A DNA stretch of 64,000 nt from Verrucomicrobiota bacterium (GCA_025353105.1 JANXRG010000094.1:1-64000); one strand, 5' to 3'. Numbered from the stretch's first letter, positions 8,663-17,924 are shown. The notes: generated from the letters alone by a model not told the origin. Program-made: numbers and translations.

Positions 8663-10492
8663 ATGGATCCAATTCACCGCGCGTTGGCCACGGTTTGCCT
8701 GCTGACCGCCGCAGCCTGCTGCCCGCGTCTCTCGGCGGCATCCGACAAACCCGCGAAGGCGCCCGCTCCGAACCCGGCGGTGACCCCGGCGCGTCCCGAT
8801 CGCGCCGACAAGAGCGAGCGCGCCGTCGTCTTCGACGATCGCTATCGGCCGCCCGCAAAGGATCTGCTGCTTAATCCTGGCAACGAACGCAAGGCGCAGG
8901 CCTACGCGTTTTTCATGCAGGGCACGATGGCCGAGGAGGCGGGCGAGCCGGACCGTGCGCTCACGCTCTATCTCAAGTCGCTCGCGGCCGATCCGACGAA
9001 CGTGACGCTGGGCCTGAAGGTGTCGAGCGAGCACGTGCGCCGTGGCGACACGAACGAGGCGGTTGAGCTGCTCAAGAGCCTCGTCAAAGCGGCGCCGCAG
9101 GAGTCTCAGCCGATGCTCGCGCTCGCGTACATTTATTTGAAGAGCCTGCGCAAGCCGGACATAGCGCAGAAATACGCGGCGCAGGCGCTCGATCTCGATC
9201 CCACCAATTATCTCGCCTACGCGTACCTGGCCGAGTCTTGGCAGCTGCTCAACCAGCCCGCCAAGTCCAACGCCGTGCTGGAACGCGCCATCAAGAGCAA
9301 CAGCCGCGATCCGAAATTTTGGCTGCGCATCGGGGAAATGTATTACCAGGCGTTCGTGCGCGAGGACGCAAAGAAGATTTCGCCTGAGGCGACGAAGAAG
9401 GTCAATCCGCTCTTTGCCAAGGCGGTTGAGCTCGCGGGCGATGACGTGGACGCGTTGAACCAGGCTGCGAATTATTTCGTGCTCTCCGGGCAGATTCCCG
9501 AGGCGATTCCGCTTTACCTCAAAGTGCTCGAGCTGAGCCCAAACCAGAACTCGGTCCGCGAAAAGCTGGCGTACAGTTACCTCCAGAGCGAACAGCGGTT
9601 GAAGGCCATCGAAGTGCTTGAGGCGATGATCAAGCAGAACCCGGCGCAGACGTACGCCTACGAGATGCTCGGCAAGATTTACGAGGACGAGAAACAGTTT
9701 GACCGTGCCATCGTGAACTATGAGCAGGCGCTCCTGCTCAACCCGAACCAGCCGGCGGCGTACGAGCGCATGGCGGAGATTTTTGCCGTCCAGTTGAAAA
9801 AGCCGGACAAGGCCATCGAGGTGCTCGCCGACGCGCGCCGCCGCTTTCCGGATCTGCCCGGATTCTCGTACCTATTGGCGCGCACGCTTTCGATGGCGAA
9901 GCGGAACACCGAGGCGCTCGCCGTGTTTGACCAGACGCGCCTCGAAGCCGAGCAATCGCAGGAGTCGTTGCTGAACGGATTGTTTTATTTTGACTGGGGG
10001 GCTAGCGCCGAGCAGGCGGGTCAATACGAGAAAGCCGCGGACCTGTTTCGGAAATGCCTGAAAATCGAGGATCGACCCGAGGTGATCGCGCAGGCGTCGA
10101 ATTACCTCGGCTACATGTGGGTGGATCGGAGTGAAAACCTCGAGGAGGCCGGCCAGTTAATCCAGCGCGCGTTATCGCTCTCTCCGAACAACGGCGCGTA
10201 TCTCGACAGCCTCGGGTGGTACTACTACCGGACCGGCAAATTCGACAAGGCATTGCTGGAGTTGCTGCGCGCCGTGGAGAACACGGAACCGCCGGATGCC
10301 ACGGTCTTTGATCATCTCGCCGATACCTATTTGAAGCTGAAGAACGAACAGCAGGCCGTCTCATTCTGGCAGAAGGCGCTCCAGCTTGATCCGGGCAACG
10401 AAAAGATCACCGCGAAACTGAACGACCTGAAGGCGAAGCAAGCGCCAGGTCCAGCCATTCCCCCGGTTCCGTCGCTCGTGCCGGCAAAGTAG
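8663..10492 (+). CDS. Secreted tetratricopeptide-repeat protein
   Basis: About 609 residues from the ATG at 8663 (ATG 8636 adds nine residues before the signal peptide). An N-terminal export signal (MDPIHRALATVCLLTAAACC) may be a weak lipobox or a type I site near LSA-AS. A Pro/Ala linker follows, then TPR units from about residue 90 to near the C-terminus, for example AYEMLGKIYEDEKQ followed by FDRAIVNYEQALLLNP. At least eight units are recognisable by the W/L-G-Y-A-P spacing. The tail is Pro-rich. TPR arrays mediate protein-protein contacts, and a periplasmic scaffold for envelope assembly or the nearby pilus apparatus is possible. The specific partner is unknown. Confidence 0.8.
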   Translation: MDPIHRALATVCLLTAAACCPRLSAASDKPAKAPAPNPAVTPARPDRADKSERAVVFDDRYRPPAKDLLLNPGNERKAQAYAFFMQGTMAEEAGEPDRALTLYLKSLAADPTNVTLGLKVSSEHVRRGDTNEAVELLKSLVKAAPQESQPMLALAYIYLKSLRKPDIAQKYAAQALDLDPTNYLAYAYLAESWQLLNQPAKSNAVLERAIKSNSRDPKFWLRIGEMYYQAFVREDAKKISPEATKKVNPLFAKAVELAGDDVDALNQAANYFVLSGQIPEAIPLYLKVLELSPNQNSVREKLAYSYLQSEQRLKAIEVLEAMIKQNPAQTYAYEMLGKIYEDEKQFDRAIVNYEQALLLNPNQPAAYERMAEIFAVQLKKPDKAIEVLADARRRFPDLPGFSYLLARTLSMAKRNTEALAVFDQTRLEAEQSQESLLNGLFYFDWGASAEQAGQYEKAADLFRKCLKIEDRPEVIAQASNYLGYMWVDRSENLEEAGQLIQRALSLSPNNGAYLDSLGWYYYRTGKFDKALLELLRAVENTEPPDATVFDHLADTYLKLKNEQQAVSFWQKALQLDPGNEKITAKLNDLKAKQAPGPAIPPVPSLVPAK

Positions 10493-10497
10493 GACGA

Positions 10498-10911
10498 ATG
10501 AAGACGCCGAAAATCGTCTTCTCGGAAAATCCGCAGGACGTCGATTGGGCCGCGCTCAAAGACGCGCTTACGGCCGATCGATTCGACAATGGCCGCACCG
10601 CCGACGAATTGCGCGAATCGTTCGTGAACAGCCGACACATCTGCCTCGCCTTTGAGCGGGGAAGATTGATCGGCACGGGCCGGTTGATGTCCGATGGCGT
10701 CTGCAATGCGTACCTGCTCGACGTCTGGGTGCTCCGCCAACACCGCCGCCGCGGGATCGGCGCACAACTCGTGGTACGCCTGCTTGAGGCCGTGCCCGGC
10801 CAGCACGTCTACCTTCAGGCCGACGACCCGCGCCTCTACACGAGCCTTGGATTCCGGCCCCAGCCCGTGGGGATGTCGCTCGTTGCAGGCCTTTCACGAG
10901 CGGTTCCCTGA
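10498..10911 (+). CDS. GNAT-family N-acetyltransferase
   Basis: 137 residues with a compact GNAT fold. Beta strands 2-4 are seen in HICLAFERGRLIGTGRLMSDG and AYLLDVWVLRQHRRRGIGAQLV. The acetyl-CoA pyrophosphate loop is RRRGIG. The last motif, DDPRLYTSLGFRP, has the Tyr-x3-Gly-Phe typical of GNAT enzymes. The length matches single-domain members such as YjdJ/ElaA-like proteins. The start lies 5 bp after the TPR gene stop, implying one transcript. Substrate is unknown. Confidence 0.8.
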   Translation: MKTPKIVFSENPQDVDWAALKDALTADRFDNGRTADELRESFVNSRHICLAFERGRLIGTGRLMSDGVCNAYLLDVWVLRQHRRRGIGAQLVVRLLEAVPGQHVYLQADDPRLYTSLGFRPQPVGMSLVAGLSRAVP

Positions 10912-11093
10912 AGCATGCGCGTCCAGACGGTCGGAAAACGTTGCCCGCCCCCCGTGCGGTGGGGATGTTGCTGGTGGTAGGCCCGTGGCTGGCGCGTCCA
11001 ATCTGAGGGCTCGACGGAAGGCCGGTTGGAGTTCAATCTGGAATGGCACTGAATTAGCTTCCAGACTGACTCTCCACTCCTCGGATTTTCCAA

Positions 11094-12173
11094 ATGGCAA
11101 GGATCGATGCGTTTTTTAAACTGATGGCCGAGCAAAAGGCCTCGGATTTGCACCTTTCGACGGGCAATCCGCCGATGCTCCGCATTAATGGCGACCTCGT
11201 GCGCGTGGATTACCCGCCGCTGCGCAACGACGACCTCAAGGCGATGGTCTACGAAATCGCCCCGGAAATGAAGACGAAGGTCTTCGAAGAAACCGGCGAC
11301 GTTGACTTCGGCTACGAGATTCCGGGCGTCGCGCGGTATCGCGCCAATTTCTACAACCAAAAATACGGGATCGGCGCCGCGCTGCGATTGATCCCGAGCA
11401 AGGTGCTCACGCTCGACGAACTCGGCCTTCCCCCGGTGCTCAAGCGTTTCCCGCTCCTGAAAAAAGGCCTCGTGCTCGTCACCGGTCCCACCGGCTCGGG
11501 CAAATCCACCACCTTGGCGGCGATGATCGATTACTCGAATCTGCACCGGCAGGATCACATCATTACGGTCGAGGATCCGATCGAATTCGTCCACAAGAGC
11601 CAGCAAAGCCTGGTGAACCACCGAGAGGTCGGGGTCCACACGCGCTCCTTCGCCTCGGCGCTGCGCGGCGCGCTGCGCGAGGATCCGGACATCATTCTCG
11701 TCGGAGAAATGCGCGATTTGGAGACCATCGAACTGGCGCTCACCGCTGCAGCGACGGGGCACTTGGTGTTTGGCACGCTTCACACGTCGAGCGCGGCGAA
11801 GACGGTCGATCGCGTCATCGACGTGTTTCCGACCAGCCAGCAGAACCAAATTCGCGCGACGCTGGCAGAGTCGCTCAAGGGCGTCATTTCGCAGAATCTC
11901 TTCCGTCGCGTGGATCGACCTGGCCGCGTCGCCGCGCTGGAAATCCTTGTCTTTGACACCGCCATTGCGAATCTCGTTCGCGAGGGCAAGACGCACCAGA
12001 TTCCCGGCATGATCCAGGTGGGCAAGAAGAAGGGCAATCTGCCCCTGGACGACGCCATCATGGAACATCTTCGTGCGGCGCGTATTTCGCCCGAGGAAGC
12101 GTATGAGAAATGCAACGACAAGAAGAAGTTCCGGCCGTTCCTGCAGACGCCGCCGGATGATTTGGACGAATGA
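11094..12173 (+). CDS. pilT: Type IV pilus retraction ATPase PilT
   Basis: 359 residues of the secretion-ATPase family. PilT powers pilus depolymerisation and twitching. The N-terminal PAS-like domain opens with KASDLHLSTGNPPMLRINGDL, the PilT signature. Walker A is GPTGSGKST near residue 130, the Asp box is EDPIEFVH, Walker B is IILVGEMRD and the His box is GHLVFGTLHTS. AIRNL-like residues near the C-terminus appear as DTAIANLV. It starts a three-gene run with the second ATPase (22-bp gap) and the receiver-like protein. A weak stem-loop (TCTGGAA 11037-11043 with TTCCAGA 11059-11065) lies just before the ATG. Confidence 0.93.
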   Translation: MARIDAFFKLMAEQKASDLHLSTGNPPMLRINGDLVRVDYPPLRNDDLKAMVYEIAPEMKTKVFEETGDVDFGYEIPGVARYRANFYNQKYGIGAALRLIPSKVLTLDELGLPPVLKRFPLLKKGLVLVTGPTGSGKSTTLAAMIDYSNLHRQDHIITVEDPIEFVHKSQQSLVNHREVGVHTRSFASALRGALREDPDIILVGEMRDLETIELALTAAATGHLVFGTLHTSSAAKTVDRVIDVFPTSQQNQIRATLAESLKGVISQNLFRRVDRPGRVAALEILVFDTAIANLVREGKTHQIPGMIQVGKKKGNLPLDDAIMEHLRAARISPEEAYEKCNDKKKFRPFLQTPPDDLDE

Positions 12174-12195
12174 TTGATCGGACCGACGTACGCCC

Positions 12196-13362
12196 ATGAG
12201 AAAGATCGAACTCGACGCTATTTTATCCGCGATGCTGCAAAGCTACGACGGCATCTCAGATTTGAATTTCTCGGTGGGCCGGCCGCTGCAGGTCGAGGCC
12301 TTTGGTCAGCTCCGGCCGATTTCGGTCGATCCGCCCATCCACGCGCTCACGCCGTACCAGACGGAGAGCGTCGCCCTGACCATGATCGGCTCGAACCGCC
12401 GCCTCATTCAGGAGTATCTGAAGAGCGGCTCCTGCGATTGCAGCTATCAGCTCGGCAACGAGGCGCGCTTTCGCGTGAACATTTTTCGCCAGCAAGGCAA
12501 CACCGCAATCGTGATGCGGAAGTTGAACTCGATCATCCCGACGCTCGAGGACCTGGAGCTGCCGGCCATCTTTCGCAACATCTGCAAGGAAAAGACCGGC
12601 CTCGTCCTCGTCACCGGAGCCACGGGCAGCGGCAAGACGACGACGCTGGCCGCGGTCATCAATGAAATCAACCGCACGCAGGCTGTACACGTGGTCACGC
12701 TGGAGGACCCGATCGAATTCCACCATCCGCATCAGTACTCAACGATCAACCAGCGCGAGATGGGCGTGGATTTCGACATCTACCCGATGGGCCTCCGGGC
12801 GGCGCTGCGCCAGGCACCGAAAGTCATTCTCATCGGCGAAATGCGCGATCGGGCCACGGTCGACATCGCGTTAACCGCGGCAGAAACGGGCCACCTCGTG
12901 CTCAGCACGCTGCACACGATCGACGCCGGACAATCCATCGGCCGTATTCTCGGCATGTTTGAACTCGATGAGGCGAAGCAGATCCGCCAGCGACTCGCGG
13001 ACACGATGCGTTACGTCGTCAGCCAACGCCTCGTGCCGCGGAGCGACGGGGGACGCCAGCTCATCCTCGAAATTCTCGGGCACAATCTCCGCACCAAGGA
13101 GGCCATCCTCCTCGGGGAAGAGGAAGGGCGCACGTTCTACGACATCATCGAGGCCAGCGAGACGTTCGGTTGGACGACCTTTGATCACGCCCTGCTTAAC
13201 GCCTACAAGGCTGAGCTCATCACCGAGGACACGGCACACCTTTACTCCACCAAGAAGGGTGTCGTCACCCGCGCCATCGACCTGTTGAAGAAGGCGCGCG
13301 GCAGTGAACTCGAACAAGCGTCTGGCCTGAAGATCGACTCGCTCGCCGCGAACCGCCGCTAG
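12196..13362 (+). CDS. Second PilT/PilU-family ATPase
   Basis: 388 residues, a paralogue of the preceding PilT. Walker A is GATGSGKTTT, the Asp box EDPIEFHH, Walker B VILIGEMRD and the His box GHLVLSTLHT. The N-terminus (ISDLNFSVGRPLQVEAFGQL) departs from the PilT signature KASDLHL, and the C-terminal 60 residues extend past the ATPase core and end in a basic segment. The pairing resembles pilT-pilU in proteobacteria, where PilU assists retraction under load. Whether it is a true PilU orthologue cannot be decided here. It is co-directional with both neighbours. Confidence 0.88.
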   Translation: MRKIELDAILSAMLQSYDGISDLNFSVGRPLQVEAFGQLRPISVDPPIHALTPYQTESVALTMIGSNRRLIQEYLKSGSCDCSYQLGNEARFRVNIFRQQGNTAIVMRKLNSIIPTLEDLELPAIFRNICKEKTGLVLVTGATGSGKTTTLAAVINEINRTQAVHVVTLEDPIEFHHPHQYSTINQREMGVDFDIYPMGLRAALRQAPKVILIGEMRDRATVDIALTAAETGHLVLSTLHTIDAGQSIGRILGMFELDEAKQIRQRLADTMRYVVSQRLVPRSDGGRQLILEILGHNLRTKEAILLGEEEGRTFYDIIEASETFGWTTFDHALLNAYKAELITEDTAHLYSTKKGVVTRAIDLLKKARGSELEQASGLKIDSLAANRR

Positions 13363-13384
13363 GAAACCCCCATCCCGTCCCACC

Positions 13385-13855
13385 ATGAGCGAACTCGAAT
13401 CGCGCTACGATATTTTTGAACCCGGCGACCTGACCGCGCTCGTGTGCGTGGAACAGCCGGATCCGCAGCAAAAAATCGTCCAGCACCTCACCAGCATGGA
13501 CTACAAGGTCCACACGGGCCTTTTTGCCGAGGACGTGTCGCTCAAGATTCGCTCGCACCCCTACGACGTCGTGTTCATCGATGAAAATTTTGGTGGGTTG
13601 CCCGTCTCGCAAAACCCGGTGCTCGCCGAGGTCATCCAGCTCCCGACGAGCCAGCGGCGCAATCAATTCATCATTCTTATCGGCAACACCGTCATGACGA
13701 ACGACGAGATGAGCGCCTTCATTTTCAGCGTGGATTTGGTCTTCAACGTCGGTGACCTGGCCAACCTTAAGCCCGTGTTGCGCCGCGGTGTCACGCGCCA
13801 GCGGGAATTTTACCACGCCTTTAAGGACAATCTGAAGACCCTGGGCGTGGCGTAG
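13385..13855 (+). CDS. Receiver-like protein linked to PilT ATPases
   Basis: 156 residues. The N-terminal 120 follow a CheY-like beta/alpha pattern: ALVCVEQPDPQQKIVQHL for strand 1/helix 1, YDVVFIDENFGG with Asp66 at the place of the phospho-acceptor, then FIILIGNTVMTND. The acidic pair after strand 1 is reduced to Asp26 or Glu23, and the Thr/Lys switch residues are not obvious, so phosphorylation is uncertain. It ends with a short basic helix and has no output domain. It lies 22 bp after the second ATPase, which suggests a role in controlling pilus retraction. That role is inference from position. Confidence 0.6.
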   Translation: MSELESRYDIFEPGDLTALVCVEQPDPQQKIVQHLTSMDYKVHTGLFAEDVSLKIRSHPYDVVFIDENFGGLPVSQNPVLAEVIQLPTSQRRNQFIILIGNTVMTNDEMSAFIFSVDLVFNVGDLANLKPVLRRGVTRQREFYHAFKDNLKTLGVA

Positions 13856-13910
13856 AATTCCGCGGGGAATTCACGGCTAAGTGGTTGCCTCCGCCGCACG
13901 GTGCAACCAC
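13855..13910. other. Two perfect stem-loops after the pilT operon
   Basis: GAATTCC (13855-13861) pairs with GGAATTC (13866-13872) around a 4-nt loop, and GTGGTTGC (13881-13888) pairs with GCAACCAC (13903-13910) around 14 nt. Both fall between the receiver-like gene and the next GNAT gene. No U-run follows either, so they are not classical intrinsic terminators. They may cap the pilT operon mRNA or affect the leader of the GNAT gene. Confidence 0.5.
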
Positions 13911-13922
13911 AATGGCGGTCGC

Positions 13923-14450
13923 ATGAAGATTTTTCACTGGTCCAGGTTCTGCTGGAGCGCCGACACGCTCGGCGAACAGACCCCGGGCAAACTGCCGGTG
14001 AATTGCGTGGTCCGGACCGCCGCCAAGCGCGATCTCGATGCAGTGCAACTCGTGATCGATGACAGCTTCACGCTGGATACCGACTGGGCCGAGACCTACA
14101 AGCGCTTTCGCACTTCGCTTGCCGATCTCGTGACGCGCGCCTTCGCGGAAACCGACGTGGGCTGTCTCGTCCTTGCGCACGGCAGTCGAATCATCGGCGC
14201 TTCGGTCTACTCGCTGGATCCGGCCGCGGAGAATCATCTTATTTCCGGTCCCTGCATCCTGCTCGAGTACCGGAATCGAGGACTTGGATCGGACACGCTC
14301 TGGCGCACGCTCCAAGCGTTGCGTCAGGCCGGATTGAAGAAAATGTACGGCGTGACGCGCAAGACGGTGCCGGCGGCCAAGTTCGTCTATCCCAAGTTTG
14401 GCGGGGTGGCTGAACCCTTCGAGTTACCGGTGGAACACGGTGTACCGTAA
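13923..14450 (+). CDS. GNAT-family N-acetyltransferase
   Basis: 175 residues from the ATG at 13923; the frame opens further upstream, but the second hairpin lies there. GNAT features are VVRTAAKRDLDAVQLVI (strand 1/helix 1), CLVLAHGSRIIGASVYSL (strands 2-3) and the acetyl-CoA loop region LLEYRNRGLGSDTLWRTL with RNRGLG. The N-terminal 35 residues are unusual for the family and rich in aromatic residues (FHWSRFCW). Substrate is unknown. It is convergent with the next acetyltransferase, with no spacer between the stop codons. Confidence 0.7.
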   Translation: MKIFHWSRFCWSADTLGEQTPGKLPVNCVVRTAAKRDLDAVQLVIDDSFTLDTDWAETYKRFRTSLADLVTRAFAETDVGCLVLAHGSRIIGASVYSLDPAAENHLISGPCILLEYRNRGLGSDTLWRTLQALRQAGLKKMYGVTRKTVPAAKFVYPKFGGVAEPFELPVEHGVP

Positions 14451-15014
14451 TCACTTACGTCGGCGAGTGCGGGCAAAGAGGCACATATCCGTCAGACGGC
14501 CACGCGGATCCCGGCGATGGTGCCGAAGCACCGCCTCGAGCGCATAGCCGGCGCGCTCGGCGACTTGTCGACTCCGAACGTTTCGGTGGTCGCAGAGAAT
14601 CTCGACCCGTGCCGCGGCCAGCACCTTGAACGCGAAACGATCAATCGCTTGGACCGCCTCGGTGATGTAGCCGTTTCCCGCGTGGCGCGTGACGACCCAA
14701 TATCCGATTTCGAGTCGCGGGACGCTCCAGTCGATCCGGTGCAAGCCGCTCGAGCCAACCAGCTCGTCCGTCTCCTTGGCGAAAAGAAGCAGCATCAAAT
14801 CGGTACCTAGGTGAAATTTTTCCGCCGCTTCACCGCAGAGCTTGTGGGTCTGGGCCAGGGTCGGCGGTTTCTGCGCCCACACCATCCACCGTTTCAACTC
14901 CGGAAATGATTCGCGGATGGCGGAGTTGAGCGCCGGGGCATCGCCCGGAACCGGCGCGCGAAGGATCAATCGCTCGCTTTCGAATTGGGGCGGAATCGTT
15001 TTTGGGCGCCCCAT
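14451..15014 (-). CDS. RimJ/RimL-type GNAT acetyltransferase
   Basis: 187 residues with the RimJ/RimL layout. FESERLILRAPVPGDAPALNSAI is the typical opening. LVGSSGLHRIDWSVPRLEIGYWV is the substrate-side strand pair, and HAGNGYITEAVQAIDRFAF holds the acetyl-CoA loop. NVRSRQVAERAGYALEAVLRHH is the conserved C-terminal helix. Members acetylate ribosomal protein N-termini or small amines; the substrate here is unknown. The first ATG at 15014 starts four residues before the conserved region. Confidence 0.85.
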   Translation of the reverse strand: MGRPKTIPPQFESERLILRAPVPGDAPALNSAIRESFPELKRWMVWAQKPPTLAQTHKLCGEAAEKFHLGTDLMLLLFAKETDELVGSSGLHRIDWSVPRLEIGYWVVTRHAGNGYITEAVQAIDRFAFKVLAAARVEILCDHRNVRSRQVAERAGYALEAVLRHHRRDPRGRLTDMCLFARTRRRK

Positions 15015-15054
15015 TTTCGACCGTGCCGCAACCCCGTCATCCCTGCAACCGCCG

Positions 15055-16998
15055 TCATTCGGTCCGGCGCCGGTGATAGAGCATCCATTCCAGCGCGCTG
15101 ATGCAGAGGGCGATGACCGTCAGATAAACCCAAGGTGGCCAGGCCCGGAGAAACGAGCCGCGGTACGTGGTCGCGACGCCGTCGCCCCCACCGGCAAAGG
15201 TCGCCGACGACGCGGCCTGGGAGAGATTCGCCGTATCGTCGTCGAAGGTGTTCACCGCGATCCACGCCTCGAGGCCCGCGGCGTCGCGGCGAAGATAAAA
15301 TCCGTTGCGGGACGGTGCAAAGGCCCCGTCGCCGCCCACCGTTTGGGCGTTCGCGATCTCGGTCGTCGGGGTGGTCCGCGGCGTGGTTTCCACCGACTCC
15401 CCCGGTCGCAGGCGGAGCGTCTCGCCCGCGCGGATGGCGTTGAGGCTTGTTGTCTCGCCTCCCGCTAACCACTGAACGGCGTTGTGGATGAAGAGCGGAA
15501 AGGCGATGCGCAGCGGCAGATCCGAATCGGTCACCCCGAATGCGAGCGCGACAAATCGCTGCCCACCTCGGTCACCTTCCGGCTCGCGTTCACCGGCGAG
15601 AATGAGTGCGCTGTCGAGCGAACGCAGCGGCGCACTGACCCGCCACGCCCCCCGTCGTTGCGGACCGCGTCGCGCGTCGAACGGGAGCCTGGCCGCTCTC
15701 AGAAAGTTCACCTCGCGCAAATCGGCGAGCTGCAGCAGCGGATGATCGACGTCAGCCTCGGTGACCAGCGGTCGGTCCAGTTCACCCTCGTTTAAGCCCA
15801 CCGGCGACTGCCGGATGAAGAGGAAGTTACCCGCGGGAAAATTCGCGAGGATGTCGCCCCCGGGTTTTTCCGGCTGGTCGAGAATCACGGCGTCGAAATT
15901 TACGGCCATAGCGGGTTCAAACACCGCAGGCGCGAGCAAATCGAAGCGGATCGAATCGTCCGCGGCGAGACTCCGCTCGAGGAACAGGTTTCCGGCGGTG
16001 ACCAGCAGAACCCGGCGGGGTCGAGGCAAGGGCGCGACCGCGTAGGCCACGTCATCGAGGGCGAGCGCGTCGGCCCGGCCGTCGCTGGGCAGCCAGCGCG
16101 CGGTGATCCAGCCCCGGGCGTTGCCGGGCAGGCGGTTGAGCGGCGGCGACGCCAGCACTTCGGTCCGCCGCTGGCCAGGTGCGAGATCCAATGAACGCAC
16201 GTCGAACACCCGCCCATCAAAAGCGAACTCAACGTTACCCGTTCGCGGACTCGATCCGTGATTCACGATCTCGAAAAGAATCTCCGCGTCCGCGGAACTC
16301 GTCGCGAGCCGTCGGACGGCCAGGCGCGTGAGGCCCACGTTGTCGCGCGGCGTGCCGACCGCGATCCATTCAATCGTTCCGGCGGCGGAATCCGGACGGG
16401 GCGGCGCGGCCTGATCGGTAATCACGACCACGCGCCGTGGCGCGGAGCGCGACGCAAGCAACTCGTTGGCGAGCACGAGCGCGTCGTCGAGGGAACCAGC
16501 GGCATCGTCCGCGGCGAGATTCTGAAGCGCGGAAAGCAGCGGGGCATCATCGGTCGAGAGAGGTACCAGGACACGTGGCCGCGCCCCGGCGGCCAGCAAC
16601 GCGACCTGATGGCCGGTCGACGCGCGGCGGAGGAAGCCGGCGGCAATCGTCCGCGCCACATCGAAGCGGGTGCCGCCGCTTTCCTCCCGTCCTTGCATCC
16701 GGGCGCGCACGTCGAACACCACCACGGTGGACGCGCCTCCGCCAAAAGAAAATGCGCCGAGCTCGGGACGCGCCAACGCGAAAAGGACGAGCGCCAGCAG
16801 GAACAGTTGCAGGAGCAGCGAGAGAGCGCGCCGCAGTTTTTGCCAGAAGGTGCGCCGGCGGTTATCGGTCGCGAGTTGCTGCCAGAACCGCAGCGTGGAA
16901 ACCACGGCATCGCGCCGGCGGATCTTCAACAAATAGAGCAGCACCACGATCGGGACGAGTGCGGCGAAAATGAAGGCAGCGGGATTAAGCAGCGTCAT
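15055..16998 (-). CDS. BatA-type membrane protein with a VWA-like domain lacking its metal site
   Basis: 647 residues. The N-terminus (MTLLNPAAFIFAALVPIVVLLYLLK) is the BatA anchor, a second membrane span (LLLQLFLLALVLFALARPEL) follows, then a VWA-like domain. The MIDAS motif DxSxS reads DVRAR at 96-100, so both serines that bind the metal are lost. Beta-rich domains follow, and a C-terminal span (WPPWVYLTVIALCISALEWML) ends the protein. In related loci a MoxR ATPase, a DUF58 protein and BatA/BatB proteins act together at the envelope. Here only DUF58 is adjacent, and the start codon overlaps its stop by 4 bp. Confidence 0.8.
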   Translation of the reverse strand: MTLLNPAAFIFAALVPIVVLLYLLKIRRRDAVVSTLRFWQQLATDNRRRTFWQKLRRALSLLLQLFLLALVLFALARPELGAFSFGGGASTVVVFDVRARMQGREESGGTRFDVARTIAAGFLRRASTGHQVALLAAGARPRVLVPLSTDDAPLLSALQNLAADDAAGSLDDALVLANELLASRSAPRRVVVITDQAAPPRPDSAAGTIEWIAVGTPRDNVGLTRLAVRRLATSSADAEILFEIVNHGSSPRTGNVEFAFDGRVFDVRSLDLAPGQRRTEVLASPPLNRLPGNARGWITARWLPSDGRADALALDDVAYAVAPLPRPRRVLLVTAGNLFLERSLAADDSIRFDLLAPAVFEPAMAVNFDAVILDQPEKPGGDILANFPAGNFLFIRQSPVGLNEGELDRPLVTEADVDHPLLQLADLREVNFLRAARLPFDARRGPQRRGAWRVSAPLRSLDSALILAGEREPEGDRGGQRFVALAFGVTDSDLPLRIAFPLFIHNAVQWLAGGETTSLNAIRAGETLRLRPGESVETTPRTTPTTEIANAQTVGGDGAFAPSRNGFYLRRDAAGLEAWIAVNTFDDDTANLSQAASSATFAGGGDGVATTYRGSFLRAWPPWVYLTVIALCISALEWMLYHRRRTE

Positions 16999-17924
16999 TT
17001 TAACATCCCCGCAAGTCGTAATGCCCGCAGCGCAAAATCCTCGAACGGCACGTCCGTCAGCCCGCGGATGTACGCGACCTGCCGCTGCCGTGCAAAACGC
17101 TCAACCGACGCAAGGAAAACCTCGAAGGAGCGTTCGTATTCGCGCAACAACGACTCGTCCGCCGTCACGTCGATGATCCCCTGACCTTCCACCTCGGCGA
17201 GCCGCAAATCGCCGAGCAGAGATGGGCGCAACTCCGCCGGATCGAGCACGTGGAGAAGTTGGACCTCGAATCCGTTGTAGAGCAAAAACTCGATGCCCTC
17301 GGTGTACTGGCCGGTCGGCTCGAGGAGATCGCTCACCAGCAGGACCAAACCGCGGCGCCGAACGGTGCCGCCAAACCGCCGGAGCGCGCGCGTCAAATCG
17401 ACCGATGCCGGACCGTTGAATTCATCGGCCCGCGTCAGGAACTCCAACGCGCGATGGAACTGCGCCTTGCCGCGTCCGAGGTCCAGCGCGCGGCCCGCGC
17501 TTCCGTCGGTGCTGAGCCAGTGCAAATGCACGTGGTCGAGATGCGCGAGCCCGATGTACGCAAGGGCGGCGGCGAGCCGGCGTGCGAGGTCAAACTTCCC
17601 CGGTCGCGACGCGATTGGTCGGCCGCGCTCATCGGTCGGCCGCCAGCGCATCGAGGCGCTGTCGTCGATCAGGATGTGAATCGGCAGCTCCTCCTCCTCC
17701 TCGAAAAGCTTTACGTAAAATCGATCCAGCCGTCCGTAAAGATTCCAGTCGAGCCGCCGCAGGTCGTCGCCGGGAGCGTAATCGCGGTAGTCGGCAAATT
17801 CGAGGCTCGACCCCCGCCGCCGCGAGCGGCGCTCGGCCCGTTGCTGCCCGCCGAAGGATCGGCGCGAAAGCAGCGAGAGCTGCTCGAGCCGGGCCAGAAA
17901 CGCGGAGTCAAAGAAGCCGGTCAT
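16995..17924 (-). CDS. DUF58 domain protein
   Basis: About 309 residues from ATG 17924; a GTG at 17933 would add three. The DUF58 core is clear: RRGSSLEFADYRDYAPGDD followed by LRRLDWNLYGRLD, then a VWA-like strand ILIDDSASM holding an intact DxSxS metal motif near residue 90. The C-terminal part is LVLLVSDLLEPTGQYTEG and a helical end. DUF58 proteins work with MoxR AAA+ ATPases, but no MoxR gene is in the window. It is translationally coupled (4-bp overlap) to the BatA-type gene downstream. Confidence 0.88.
   Translation of the reverse strand: MTGFFDSAFLARLEQLSLLSRRSFGGQQRAERRSRRRGSSLEFADYRDYAPGDDLRRLDWNLYGRLDRFYVKLFEEEEELPIHILIDDSASMRWRPTDERGRPIASRPGKFDLARRLAAALAYIGLAHLDHVHLHWLSTDGSAGRALDLGRGKAQFHRALEFLTRADEFNGPASVDLTRALRRFGGTVRRRGLVLLVSDLLEPTGQYTEGIEFLLYNGFEVQLLHVLDPAELRPSLLGDLRLAEVEGQGIIDVTADESLLREYERSFEVFLASVERFARQRQVAYIRGLTDVPFEDFALRALRLAGMLK

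Noticed and set aside
10836-12197. 453-residue minus-strand frame opposite pilT
   Set aside because: Shadow of pilT; no domain of its own.
13855-13910. Intrinsic terminator after the receiver-like gene
   Set aside because: Both hairpins lack a following U-run.
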